Of a DNA stretch of 64,000 bases, positions 1 to 8,012 are shown piece after piece; position 1 is the first letter of the stretch, and each line of letters starts with the position of its first letter. Origin of the DNA: Pseudomonas cichorii (GTDB lineage Bacteria > Pseudomonadota > Gammaproteobacteria > Pseudomonadales > Pseudomonadaceae); the NCBI RefSeq assembly GCF_015471405.1, contig NZ_BLVZ01000003.1, forward strand, positions 393,085 through 457,084, in the 5' to 3' direction. Under the pieces are notes generated by a model that was given only the letters and a program-made list of their open reading frames with translations, was not told the origin of the DNA and searched no databases. A program made the translations under genes and the position numbers.

Positions 1-1278
1 TTCCCGAGTCGACTGCTGGGTACGATGTGCCAGCGCCCGCACCTCGTCGGCCACCACGGCAAAACCACGACCGGCTTCACCTGCTCGCGCCGCTTCGATG
101 GCAGCATTGAGTGCCAACAGGTTGGTCTGCTCGGCAATGGCACGAATGACATCCAGCACCTTGCTGATATCCGTGGCCATGGTCGCCAGGCCACGCACCT
201 CGGCCGACGTGCTTCCCACCTTGGCCACCATCAGGTTGATCGCCGCCACGGTTTCATCCACCTGGGCGCGCCCATCCAGCGCGGCCTTACTGGACTGAGC
301 CGCCGACGTCGAAGCCGCCGCAGCGTTACTGGCCACCTCATCGACTGCAGCGCTCATTTCGTTGACGGCAGTTGCCGCCATTTCAATCTCGTTACTCTGG
401 CGCTGGGTCGTGCGGGAAGCATCTTCGGTCACCACATGCATCTCTTCCGAAGTCGATGCCAGTTGAGACGCCGAGTCCAGGATAGTAGCCAGTGCCCCGC
501 GCAGGTTCGACTGCATAGCGGCCAGCGAACCCACCAACCGGGCGGCCTCGTCAGTGCCTTCCTGCTTGATGGTCTGGGTCAGGTCATTGGCCGCGATACG
601 CCGGGCGATCTCCAGTGCTTCACCGATCGGCGAGGTAAGGCTGCGGGTGTACAACCAGGCGAGCAATATCGTACTGGCAGCCCCCAATACACCAAACACA
701 ATCACCAGCAAGACCGTACTCTTGTAGGCAGACTCAGCTTTGTCGCCTGCCCGCTGGGCTTTCATATCGTTTACACCAATCAGCTTCTTCAGACCGGCAT
801 CCGTGAGATCGGCAGCAACTTTCATGTCCGTGTTGGACGTCGTGACCGCCGCGTCCAGATTGCTCGCCGCCACTTCCGACAGATAGCGGTCCTGAACACT
901 GTGGTAGTTCGTCATGGCCTGCTTGAGTTCATTAAAAGCCTGACGGCCTTCGGGCGTGACAAGCAGCTTGGCCAGAGCATCGGAATACTCACTGATCAAC
1001 AGACGGGACTGCTGAATATCACTCGACGCCTTGGTCCTGCGATCCTGCAGCTCCATAGGGTTGCGCAAGCGTGCATTATTGCCACGGATACTGACGAACT
1101 CACGGTCCATCGAACCGAGCAGCTTTACACTGGGCAACACATTGGTTTCGACGTGCTTTTCTGCCTCATTGAGCTTGTCGGCCTGGCGCATGAACAGCAC
1201 GCCCTGAAGCAACAGCATCAGGCAGAAGAAGCCAAAGCACAGGGCAGATCGGGGAGCAAGATTCAGGCGTCGCATCAT
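1..1278 (-). CDS. Methyl-accepting chemotaxis protein, C-terminus cut by window edge
   Basis: Inner-membrane chemoreceptor that passes ligand signals to the CheA-CheW array. About 426 residues are present and the end lies left of base 1. TM1 is near residues 12-30, followed by a helical periplasmic domain of four-helix-bundle type (about 31-185), TM2 near 187-208, a HAMP linker and the signalling domain. The conserved hairpin tip ([19 protein letters not shown]) falls near residues 394-413. Two adjacent ATG codons (1278 and 1275) could start it, with a GTGGAG ribosome-site match upstream. The ligand cannot be inferred. A long open frame on the opposite strand is only its shadow. Confidence 0.93.
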   Translation of the reverse strand, partial: MMRRLNLAPRSALCFGFFCLMLLLQGVLFMRQADKLNEAEKHVETNVLPSVKLLGSMDREFVSIRGNNARLRNPMELQDRRTKASSDIQQSRLLISEYSDALAKLLVTPEGRQAFNELKQAMTNYHSVQDRYLSEVAASNLDAAVTTSNTDMKVAADLTDAGLKKLIGVNDMKAQRAGDKAESAYKSTVLLVIVFGVLGAASTILLAWLYTRSLTSPIGEALEIARRIAANDLTQTIKQEGTDEAARLVGSLAAMQSNLRGALATILDSASQLASTSEEMHVVTEDASRTTQRQSNEIEMAATAVNEMSAAVDEVASNAAAASTSAAQSSKAALDGRAQVDETVAAINLMVAKVGSTSAEVRGLATMATDISKVLDVIRAIAEQTNLLALNAAIEAARAGEAGRGFAVVADEVRALAHRTQQSTRE

Positions 1279-1527
1279 TGCGTGGATACTCCACAGAGGG
1301 GTTGTTTTTACCGGATCGGCGTGGAGTATTTTTTCTTGATGCCGTTGGGCGGTTTGATGATGGGGTCACAATCCGTGGGAGGCGGCTTGCCGGCGACAGG
1401 GTCCACCAGCAGAGGGTTCAATTGAGCGGGAAACTCTCCCGCTTGAGCGAAGACAGGTAAAACCAATGAGCGCATGTCGTTGTAGTGTGTTGAAAGCCAT
1501 GGCAGGCAGCGCAAGGCTGCCTGAACA

Positions 1528-2733
1528 TCAATGACCGGCAACCATTTGGCTGGACTGCCTTTCACCGCTTGCAAAACCATGCACTCGCGCGCTCGATGCA
1601 ATGGCCAGACTGAGCAGTAACAAAATCAGCAAGACCCAGGGAAAAGCACTCACTCCCCATTGGCCGAGCAAAACGCCGCCCAGCAACCCACCGCCTGCGA
1701 TGGCGCTGTTCCAGACAACGACGTTCATGGAAAGGGCAACGTCAGCGCCCTCACCTGCCGAGTCGGCGAGCGCGGTTTGCAGAAGCGTGGCAGCCCCACC
1801 AAAGGTCAGGCCCCAGATAAAGACTCCGGCGTAAATGGCCAGGGCAGAATCTGAAAACAAGCCCAGGAACACCGAAACCGCTGCGAAGGTGGCGAGGCTG
1901 ACCAACACGGTCTTGCGCAGGTGACGATCAACCAGCCGTCCCGTGACCCAGATGCCCGCCAGCGCGGCGACACCAAATGCCAGCAATACCAGATCAACGT
2001 CACTCGCCAATCCTGCCGTGGAAACAAAAGGAGCGACGTAGGTATATAGAATGTTGTGAGCCAGCATCCAGGTGAAGACGACGCCCAGCACCGAGCGCAC
2101 GCCAGGTGTGAAAAAGACCCGACGCAACGCCATGCGCTGTGAGGAGGATTGGCCAGGGTAGTCCGGCACCTTGATCAGCACCCAGACGATCAGCATCAGA
2201 GTCATGGCGGACATCAATCCAAACGCCATGCGCCAACCCATGAACCCACCCAGCCAGGTTCCCAAAGGCACCCCCAGCGACAATGCGATGGGCGTCCCCA
2301 CCATCGCGACTGCCAATGCGCGCCCCTGCAATTGCGGGACAACCATGCGCCGCGCATAACCCGCGATAAGGCTCCATGCCAAGCCCGCAGAGACGCCAGC
2401 GAAAAACCTCGCGATCAAGGTCAGCCAGTAATTGGAAGACAACGCCGTGACGGAGTTGAAAATCAGAAAGCCGACAATCGTCAGCAGCAGGACGGTTCTG
2501 CGACGCCAGCTTTGCGTGGCGATGGTCAGCGGAATGGCTGCCAGCAGCGACCCCAGCGCGTAAACAGTCACCATCTGCCCGGCAAATGATGCCGAAACGC
2601 CCAGACCAGTGCCGATTTCAGGCAGCAAACCCGCAGGTAGCGTCTCGGTCACAATGCAAATGAAGCCCGTCATCGCCAGTGCCAGTAATGCCCCGAACGG
2701 AAGCTTGTCGCGCTGTTTCTCATCTGTAGTCAT
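1528..2733 (-). CDS. MFS drug/sugar efflux transporter (DHA1, AraJ-like)
   Basis: A 401-residue major facilitator permease with about 12 hydrophobic segments, which would export a small molecule using proton motive force. The N-terminal half has the family pattern GLLPEIGTGLGVS...GQMVTVYALGSLL, then a loop with WRRR between TM2 and TM3, typical of DHA1 exporters. I chose ATG 2733 because AGGAGG lies seven bases upstream; a longer in-frame start at 2796 would run through the operator palindrome. It is divergent from a TetR-family gene, the usual arrangement for a locally repressed efflux pump. The substrate is unknown. Confidence 0.9.
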   Translation of the reverse strand: MTTDEKQRDKLPFGALLALAMTGFICIVTETLPAGLLPEIGTGLGVSASFAGQMVTVYALGSLLAAIPLTIATQSWRRRTVLLLTIVGFLIFNSVTALSSNYWLTLIARFFAGVSAGLAWSLIAGYARRMVVPQLQGRALAVAMVGTPIALSLGVPLGTWLGGFMGWRMAFGLMSAMTLMLIVWVLIKVPDYPGQSSSQRMALRRVFFTPGVRSVLGVVFTWMLAHNILYTYVAPFVSTAGLASDVDLVLLAFGVAALAGIWVTGRLVDRHLRKTVLVSLATFAAVSVFLGLFSDSALAIYAGVFIWGLTFGGAATLLQTALADSAGEGADVALSMNVVVWNSAIAGGGLLGGVLLGQWGVSAFPWVLLILLLLSLAIASSARVHGFASGERQSSQMVAGH

Positions 2734-2750
2734 TCGATTCCTCCTACTAA

Positions 2751-2766
2751 TATACTGATCGGTATA
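2751..2766. promoter_or_regulatory. Palindromic operator 1 between efflux gene and TetR regulator
   Basis: TATACTGATCGGTATA is symmetric at 14 of 16 positions. It lies 18 bases upstream of the efflux gene start, where a bound repressor would block its promoter. Binding by the adjacent TetR protein is inferred. Confidence 0.6.
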
Positions 2767-2804
2767 AATATAGAGCGCAAGCAGCCGACTGGTCAATGAC
2801 TTAT

Positions 2805-2818
2805 GTATCGATTAGTAT
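2805..2818. promoter_or_regulatory. Operator 2, second copy of the same motif
   Basis: GTATCGATTAGTAT matches the reverse complement of operator 1 (ATACCGATCAGTAT) at 11 of 14 bases. It lies 27 bases before the TetR start codon, so the regulator may also repress itself. Confidence 0.5.
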
Positions 2819-2844
2819 TTAAGTGATTCTGGAGGAGAACCGAC

Positions 2845-3474
2845 ATGGCACAGATGGGACGTCCGCGCACGTTTGACCGCGACGTGGCAATCACTCAGGC
2901 ACTGCATCTGTTTTGGGAGCATGGATACGATGCGACCTCCCTCAGCCAGCTTAAAGCCAGCATTGGTGGAGGCATCACCGCGCCCAGCTTTTACGCCGCT
3001 TTTGGCTCGAAGCAGGCGCTGTTCAATGAGGTGATGGAGCGTTACCTCACCACCCACGGTCGGGTCACCGACAGCCTTTTTGATACGACCCTGCCGCCCA
3101 GAGAAGCGATTGAACTCGCCCTTTGCCGCTCAGCAAAAATGCAATGTGAGCCCGATCATCCCAAGGGGTGCCTGGTGTCGTTAGGCCTGATGAGTGCTTG
3201 CTCGGACGAGAGTAAGGCCATCTCCGAGCCTCTTGCTCGGGCGAGGAGCCTGAACCGTGCGGGGATGGCTGCTTGCATCGAACGCGCCATTGCCGCAGGC
3301 GAACTGCCTGAGGCCGTGGTGCCGGAGACACTTGCTGCGGTGTTCGACAGTTTTCTCCTGGGCTTGTCGACACTGGCTCGGGATGGTGTGCCGCATGAGA
3401 CGCTGGATGCTGCGGTGACTCAGGTGATGGGGGTGTGGGATAGCCTGAAACAGACTGTCGCACCGACCGAATGA
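2845..3474 (+). CDS. TetR/AcrR-family transcriptional regulator
   Basis: A 209-residue protein with an N-terminal TetR helix-turn-helix. FDRDVAITQALHLFWEHGYD leads into TSLSQLKASIG and SFYAAFGSKQALFNEVM, the recognition-helix signature. The C-terminal ligand domain contains a CxxxP...KGCLV segment seen in regulators of the AcrR/YxaF type. GGAGG lies about ten bases before the ATG. It is divergently transcribed from the MFS pump, with two copies of a palindrome in the 111-base gap, so it most likely represses the pump until an inducer binds. The inducer is unknown. Confidence 0.92.
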   Translation: MAQMGRPRTFDRDVAITQALHLFWEHGYDATSLSQLKASIGGGITAPSFYAAFGSKQALFNEVMERYLTTHGRVTDSLFDTTLPPREAIELALCRSAKMQCEPDHPKGCLVSLGLMSACSDESKAISEPLARARSLNRAGMAACIERAIAAGELPEAVVPETLAAVFDSFLLGLSTLARDGVPHETLDAAVTQVMGVWDSLKQTVAPTE

Positions 3475-3535
3475 ACGAAAAACCGCTGCCCTGCTGCATA
3501 CAGACGGTGTAGCACGCCAAATTTCAGGCAAAGAA

Positions 3536-3562
3536 AAGCCCGCGATGGGGGGGAGCGGGCTT
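3536..3562 (-). terminator. Intrinsic terminator-like hairpin
   Basis: AAGCCCGC pairs with GCGGGCTT across an 11-base loop. The U-rich side follows on the minus strand, so it could back up termination of the receptor transcript. It sits between convergent genes. Confidence 0.55.
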
Positions 3563-3605
3563 AAAGGTTCTTTCAGGAGCAGTTATGACATTACCTGCAC
3601 CGATG

Positions 3606-3644
3606 TAAAAAAACTGTGAAGGCGCCTGATGGATATCAGGCGCC
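3606..3644 (-). terminator. Intrinsic terminator of the TonB receptor gene
   Basis: GGCGCCTGAT pairs perfectly with ATCAGGCGCC across a four-base loop (3621-3644). On the minus strand the stem is followed a few bases later by a run of seven T. It begins 12 bases past the receptor stop codon. Confidence 0.75.
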
Positions 3645-3655
3645 GACCTGCGCCA

Positions 3656-5773
3656 TCAGAACGTGACGCTGGCAGTCACCCGCGCTGTACGTAGCGCCCC
3701 CTCCTCCACCTGCAGCGCGCTGCTGCCGGTTGTGGACGGGTAGTATTCCTTGTTGAACAGGTTGTCGATGTTCAACTGCAAGCTGGTTTTATAGTCATGG
3801 GTCGGCAGATCCCAACGCACAAATGCATCGGCCACGGTGTAGCTGTCCATCCAGAAGCTATTGGCATCATCACCCGGACGCTCCCCTACATATCGGGCAC
3901 CTGCACCGACATGCCATTTGCCGGTTTCAGCCGGTAGCGCGAGATGATGGGTGAGGTACAGGCTGGCGGTGTGCATAGGCGCATTCGGCAGGCGATTACC
4001 CTCTTGCTCTGGCGACTCCTCGTTCTTCAGTACCTCGGTACGGTTGTAGGCATAAGTACCGATCATGCTCCAGTTCTCGGACAACTCACCGGTAATATCC
4101 AGCTCGACGCCGCGCGAGCGCGCTTTGCCCACGGCCTCGTCGAGGCTGTCACCGTTGCTCTGCAAGACGCTGTTGACCAGGTTCTTCTTGACGATGTCGT
4201 ACACCGCCAGATTCACGTTGAGTGCCTGGACAGGGGTGTATTTGATCCCCACTTCGTAGCTGCGACCTTCAGTGGGCTTGAAGCTGTTCCCGGCATCGTC
4301 AGCATCGTTGGGCACAAACGAGCGGCTGTAGTTGGCGTAGAGTGCGACCGTCTCGGTCGGCTGATAGACGATCCCGCCAAAAGGAATGAATTTACCGCCA
4401 TTTGAATCGGCTCCAGGCGCATAGGAACTGCCCAGGCCCTGGTCGCTGTATTGATCCCAGTGTTCCTGACGACCACCGAAGACCAGAATCCAGCGGTCAT
4501 TGAGGTGCCAGTTATCCTTGAAATACACCGAAGTGGTGACGAGGTTGTTTTCTGCGTTGCTCTGCGTCTGACTGATGGTCGCAGGCTCCGCCAGATTGCC
4601 GTATACCGGGTTCTGGATGTTGAGATTGCCCGCAGCGGTGTTGGCATTGCGGTAGGTTTTGCCACGGTATTTATCCAGCGATTCGTTGTCCACGCCGACC
4701 GTGATCTCGTGTCGCTGACCGAACAACTGCTGGTCACCCATCAGATCCAGAGCGGTGTAACGGCTCTCGTAATCATAGTGCCCGCCGTTGGCGATCCGGC
4801 GCAGGTTATTGCCGGTCAGAGCATTTGGCTGGGCTATCGCCAGACTGTAGCGATCCTCGGTCCAGCCATAAGTCAGGCGGCTACGCCATGCGTCATTGAG
4901 CTGGTACTCGAATTTCGCGGTAGTGCTCTCGCTGATGCCAACTGTCTTCGCCCAGCGCTCATCCAGACGATCGCGATAACTGATGTCGGCGGGACGACCA
5001 TTGACGAATACCGTGCCGCGATCGAACGGGCTGGAATAATCATTGTAGGTATACGCCAGCGAGAAACTCGCCCGCTCGCCGACCCAGGCAATCGACGGCG
5101 CGATGAGCGTGTGCTCGTCAACGCCATAGTTACGCCAGTAATCCTCGTGGCTGCGCTCAGCGATCAAGCGGTAAGCCAGACCGGTATCTCCCAGCGGGCC
5201 GGTGGTGTCGATGCCGAACGAACCACCGCCCTCGCTGAAACCGGAGCCAGTCAGAGTAGTGCTGCGGCTGAACTGCGGCTGCTTGCTGATGACATTGATA
5301 AGCCCACCGGGCTCCAGTGCGCCGTACATCAACGACGCCGGCCCTTTGAGCACTTCCACATGATCGGTAGTTGCGCCCAGGTTACGGCCAATTGCCGAGC
5401 GAATCCCGTCTCGCAAAATCGAGTTGTCATCGTTGCTACCAAACCCGCGCTTGATCAACGCATCCTTGGTGCCACCCAAGGTGTTGGTCTGGGTGACGCC
5501 GCTGACAAAACGCATCGCATCGTTCAGGTCCTTGACCTGATAGTCATCGAGGGTCTGCGCAGCAACCGTATTGACGGTTTGCGCCTCATCCCGAATCTGC
5601 GTGGACCCCTTGCTCGCCGTGGATGTTTCCGTACGGGTGTAACTGTCAGCGTCGGAGGTAGACTGGATGACACTGGCAGGCAGCTCAGTGGCAGGCTCGG
5701 CAGCCACCGCAAGACAAGGCAGCGCACAACAGAGAAGAACAGAAGCGTTCAGGCGAGAAAGCGTATTGGCCAC
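3656..5773 (-). CDS. TonB-dependent siderophore receptor
   Basis: A 705-residue outer-membrane gated barrel that imports an iron chelate with energy from TonB-ExbBD. A signal peptide ends near residue 24 (LAVAA). The plug domain (about 65-170) carries DLNDAMRFVSGV and VEVLKGPASLMYG...GGLINVISKQP. A 22-strand barrel follows and ends in the terminal Phe (ASVTF) needed for barrel assembly. There is no N-terminal signalling (STN) extension, so it is not a transducer that works with an anti-sigma factor. The start is GTG 5773, with GGAG eight bases upstream. No siderophore biosynthesis genes are adjacent. A palindrome upstream suggests iron control. The substrate is unassigned. Confidence 0.93.
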   Translation of the reverse strand: MANTLSRLNASVLLCCALPCLAVAAEPATELPASVIQSTSDADSYTRTETSTASKGSTQIRDEAQTVNTVAAQTLDDYQVKDLNDAMRFVSGVTQTNTLGGTKDALIKRGFGSNDDNSILRDGIRSAIGRNLGATTDHVEVLKGPASLMYGALEPGGLINVISKQPQFSRSTTLTGSGFSEGGGSFGIDTTGPLGDTGLAYRLIAERSHEDYWRNYGVDEHTLIAPSIAWVGERASFSLAYTYNDYSSPFDRGTVFVNGRPADISYRDRLDERWAKTVGISESTTAKFEYQLNDAWRSRLTYGWTEDRYSLAIAQPNALTGNNLRRIANGGHYDYESRYTALDLMGDQQLFGQRHEITVGVDNESLDKYRGKTYRNANTAAGNLNIQNPVYGNLAEPATISQTQSNAENNLVTTSVYFKDNWHLNDRWILVFGGRQEHWDQYSDQGLGSSYAPGADSNGGKFIPFGGIVYQPTETVALYANYSRSFVPNDADDAGNSFKPTEGRSYEVGIKYTPVQALNVNLAVYDIVKKNLVNSVLQSNGDSLDEAVGKARSRGVELDITGELSENWSMIGTYAYNRTEVLKNEESPEQEGNRLPNAPMHTASLYLTHHLALPAETGKWHVGAGARYVGERPGDDANSFWMDSYTVADAFVRWDLPTHDYKTSLQLNIDNLFNKEYYPSTTGSSALQVEEGALRTARVTASVTF

Positions 5774-5791
5774 GTAAATGACTCCGGCATA

Positions 5792-5815
5792 GTAAAAGGA
5801 ATAATTCCCATTTAC
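5792..5815 (-). promoter_or_regulatory. Palindromic Fur-like site ahead of the TonB receptor
   Basis: A 24-base imperfect inverted repeat with arms GTAAA/TTTAC around GGAATAATTCCCA lies 19-42 bases upstream of the GTG start. Position and A/T-rich hexamer pattern fit a Fur operator, but it matches the 19-bp consensus only in part. Fur control is inferred from gene type and position. Confidence 0.45.
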
Positions 5816-6000
5816 TTACACGGATGGCAGGCGTGGTTACCTCACATTTTTTTGAAAATTTTTTTCAGGGCCGTGTTGCATGAGTGACGGGCTGGACTTT
5901 TTCCCTCGCGAATTTTACGTCCGCTAACCAAAAACCCGCCTCCTACAACCAAATCCGACACCCTTTTCCCTTTCATCTGAATGAAGTTTCCGAGAAAATC
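5816..6000. other. Intergenic stretch upstream of the structured leader
   Basis: Part of a 471-base gap with no recognisable coding sequence. It includes the receptor promoter region and a poly-T/poly-A-rich patch near 5847-5866. I see no other feature before the hairpins that start at 6001. Confidence 0.5.
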
Positions 6001-6244
6001 CCGAGCCCTTGCGCGGGGTGATTTCGGGCTCTAGGCTGCGGTCGTCGCTGAATATCAGTGATCGGGTTTAGCAGCCTGTGGGTGACATACAACGCGCAAG
6101 TACCGCTTATGGCGGCTTTGCGTGGGGCACTTTCGAGTGCGCCGGATTTGTAGGTTGCCCCGGTCTGCTAACCCGCGTCAAAGTCGCCACCCATTGTTTG
6201 TTTAGCAGCGAATGGCAGGTGGCCTTACCTCACAGGCAACCTTC
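6001..6244 (+). ncRNA. Highly structured mRNA leader of the DUF6124-type gene (candidate cis-regulatory RNA)
   Basis: Several paired segments can be drawn by hand. GAGCCC 6003-6008 pairs with GGGCTC 6026-6031. A long-range stem joins GGGTTTAGCAG 6064-6074 with CTGCTAACCC 6165-6174 (ten pairs, one bulge). It encloses CGCAAG 6095-6100 with CTTTGCG 6116-6122, an inner CCGC/GCGG stem, and GCACT-TTCG-AGTGC 6127-6140. GGGGCA 6124-6129 could pair instead with TGCCCC 6156-6161. A start-proximal hairpin joins GCCACC 6186-6191 with GGTGGC 6218-6223. Its loop repeats TTTAGCAGC, which could compete for CTGCTAA. I recall similar leaders before related genes in other Pseudomonas genomes but could not check this. 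Confidence 0.6.
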
Positions 6245-6457
6245 ATGATCAAAGTAACCCCCGATCCACCGCATAAAAACCTCGAAGAATCCCTTCTGCA
6301 CGTCAACGCCCTGCTGCGTTGCGCAGCAGCCACAGCCTACGAAACCGGAGACAGCCTCAACGGCCCGAAACGCGACCTGGCGTTTTCGGGGGTGCATTTG
6401 ATTGGCATGGCCAAGGCTGAGCTGGAGCGGTCGCTGGCTCAGGTGGAGGTGCGTTAA
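6245..6457 (+). CDS. Small DUF6124/DUF3077-type protein of unknown function
   Basis: A 70-residue acidic-to-neutral protein, MIKVTPDPP followed by a helical segment with Leu-rich and Ala-rich stretches (LLHVNALLRCAAATAYETGD). No membrane segment or catalytic motif is visible. The opening resembles the Pseudomonas DUF6124/DUF3077 small-protein family as I remember it. Start ATG 6245 was chosen because it gives the family opening; only a weak AGG at 6234-6236 precedes it. An earlier in-frame start at 6212 would lie inside the leader hairpin. The function is unknown. The structured leader implies post-transcriptional control. Confidence 0.65.
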   Translation: MIKVTPDPPHKNLEESLLHVNALLRCAAATAYETGDSLNGPKRDLAFSGVHLIGMAKAELERSLAQVEVR

Positions 6458-6462
6458 GGCTT

Positions 6463-6533
6463 TTTCGCGAATGAGCGGAGCGCCGCCCGATTCGCTCCCA
6501 CGCAGCCCGCGTAGGAGCGAATTTATTCGCGAA
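6463..6533. repeat. REP doublet (family with core AGGAGCGAAT)
   Basis: The right arm TAGGAGCGAATTTATTCGCG (6512-6531) is the standard palindrome. The left arm is its inverted partner, TTCGCGAAT...ATTCGCTCCC, but its loop is expanded by 17 bases (about 6472-6488). The element begins just past the stop codon of the 70-residue gene. Confidence 0.75.
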
Positions 6534-6624
6534 GAATCATAAACGCCACGGAGATCAATCTGGGTTGAACCAGTATTCCTTACAGCATTTCAGCGTGGAA
6601 ACTGCACGCCAGTCTTTTTTTGCC

Positions 6625-6643
6625 TGTTCAATTAAACTGAACA
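6625..6643. promoter_or_regulatory. 19-bp inverted repeat upstream of the NTF2-like gene
   Basis: TGTTCA and TGAACA arms flank ATTAAAC; 16 of 19 positions are symmetric. It lies 91 bases before the next start codon and could be an operator. No regulator gene is adjacent. Confidence 0.4.
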
Positions 6644-6733
6644 TGTCTCGCGATTATTGTTGGATAGACACCACCAGCGCGGTGCTCAAACAATGACTCC
6701 CCCTATTACCGTAGTGATGGAGTACCTACAACA

Positions 6734-7276
6734 ATGAGCACACCTATGCCGAGCAACCGCCACTCCATAGAACAGTACATCCTGGCCAAGGATGGCAATC
6801 GACCTGATCTTCTGCGTCAGGCATTCAGCCCCGAAGCCACGGTTGAAATGCTCGTGCATACCGACGCCATTTCATTTCCGTCCACGCTGGAAGGGTTGGG
6901 TGCCATTGCGCAAACATTGGTACGTGGCTTTGGCCAGACCTATGAAAACGTTTACACCTTCTGCCTCGGTGAACCACCAGTGAGCGATGCCTCGGCGTAC
7001 ACCTGCAAATGGCTGGTAGGGATGACCGTCAAGGAAACAGGAGCAGTACGTGTCGGCTGCGGCCAGTATGACTGGCGCTTTGACTCTCAGTCCGGGCTCG
7101 TCGTGCATCTGACCATTACCATTGATCACATGCAGATCAGCCCGGCCGCAGACCTGATACCGGTGATGAACTGGCTGCAAGGCCTCGGTTACCCCTGGTG
7201 CCAGGCAGACGACGTTATTGCCAAGGCCCCGCAATTGAGCAGCATTGCGCCGGTTATTGGTTATTTGCAGTCCTGA
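6734..7276 (+). CDS. NTF2-like/SnoaL-like domain protein
   Basis: A 180-residue single-domain protein. The order SIEQYILAKDGNRPDLLRQAF, then EATVEML, then GLGAIAQTLV, then YTFCLGEPP, fits the cone-shaped NTF2 fold used by SnoaL-type cyclases, dehydratases and non-enzymatic ligand binders. No catalytic set can be assigned with confidence. GGAG precedes the ATG by 13 bases; a second ATG four codons in is possible. It stands alone between a REP element and a GNAT gene, with a 19-bp palindrome upstream. The role is unknown. Confidence 0.75.
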   Translation: MSTPMPSNRHSIEQYILAKDGNRPDLLRQAFSPEATVEMLVHTDAISFPSTLEGLGAIAQTLVRGFGQTYENVYTFCLGEPPVSDASAYTCKWLVGMTVKETGAVRVGCGQYDWRFDSQSGLVVHLTITIDHMQISPAADLIPVMNWLQGLGYPWCQADDVIAKAPQLSSIAPVIGYLQS

Positions 7277-7432
7277 CTTATTTGCCAACGCTGCGAGCGA
7301 GAGAGATTGAGCAGTTAATCCCGTACGTGTGGAAATCCTTCTGACCCCGTAGGATGTCTATCGGCGTTTGCTCTGAGATCAAATTGGGGCCGAGGTTTAT
7401 CCATATCAGTTTGAATACCTAAAGGATTAGTG

Positions 7433-7858
7433 ATGACGGCTCGTATAGAAATGATGATCGACCCGGGAGAGGAAGAGCGCCTGGCCATCCTCAGACCTTT
7501 GCGGGCTCATAATTTTTCTCAGGCAGGTGACCCCAAGCCTGAGACAATCGCTTTGCTAGTCCGTGATGAACAGACCGGCGAAGTGATTGGGGGCCTTTAC
7601 GGTGAAATATTTTACCACTGGTTATTCATAGAACTACTTGCGATACCCGAGCAAACCAGGGGCCAAGGCATAGGCTCACGACTGATCCACATGGCGGAAG
7701 ATGTCGCGCGCGAAAAAGACTGCGTTGGAATCTGGCTCGATACTTTTGATTTCCAGGCCCCATCTTTCTATGAGCGACACGGTTTCACTGAGTTTGGGCA
7801 CCTCAATGATTTCCCTCCAGAACATAAGCGTTTTTTTCTACAGAAGCGATTAGATTGA
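7433..7858 (+). CDS. GNAT-family N-acetyltransferase
   Basis: A 141-residue acetyl-CoA-dependent acetyltransferase. The acetyl-CoA loop is QTRGQGIGSRLI (motif A, about residues 75-86), preceded by the beta strand LFIELLAIPE. The C-terminal motif B is FYERHGFTEFG. This layout resembles small-molecule or aminoglycoside-type GNATs. ATG 7433 is preferred to GTG 7430 because AGGA sits six bases ahead of it. No partner gene is adjacent, so the substrate is unknown. Confidence 0.88.
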   Translation: MTARIEMMIDPGEEERLAILRPLRAHNFSQAGDPKPETIALLVRDEQTGEVIGGLYGEIFYHWLFIELLAIPEQTRGQGIGSRLIHMAEDVAREKDCVGIWLDTFDFQAPSFYERHGFTEFGHLNDFPPEHKRFFLQKRLD

Positions 7859-8012
7859 GGGGCTGTCCGCAGTTCGTTTGACTGGCCTCAAACGGCCTGC
7901 AATCCGGTTTACCTCTACCTGATGAACGCCATAAATCAAATCAACTGATGACACCAGCCGTGTTGGCCGGACGCTTACGGCGTTCCGCTCCCCGTATAAA
8001 GAGAAAAAATTG

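Noticed and set aside
25..1425. 466-codon open frame on the plus strand
   Set aside because: It is antisense to the chemoreceptor at 1-1278, which has a full domain pattern on the minus strand; the plus-strand product is low-complexity His/Arg/Gln-rich.
4451..5887. 478-codon open frame antisense to the TonB receptor
   Set aside because: High-G+C shadow frame; the receptor on the minus strand has plug, barrel and terminal Phe.
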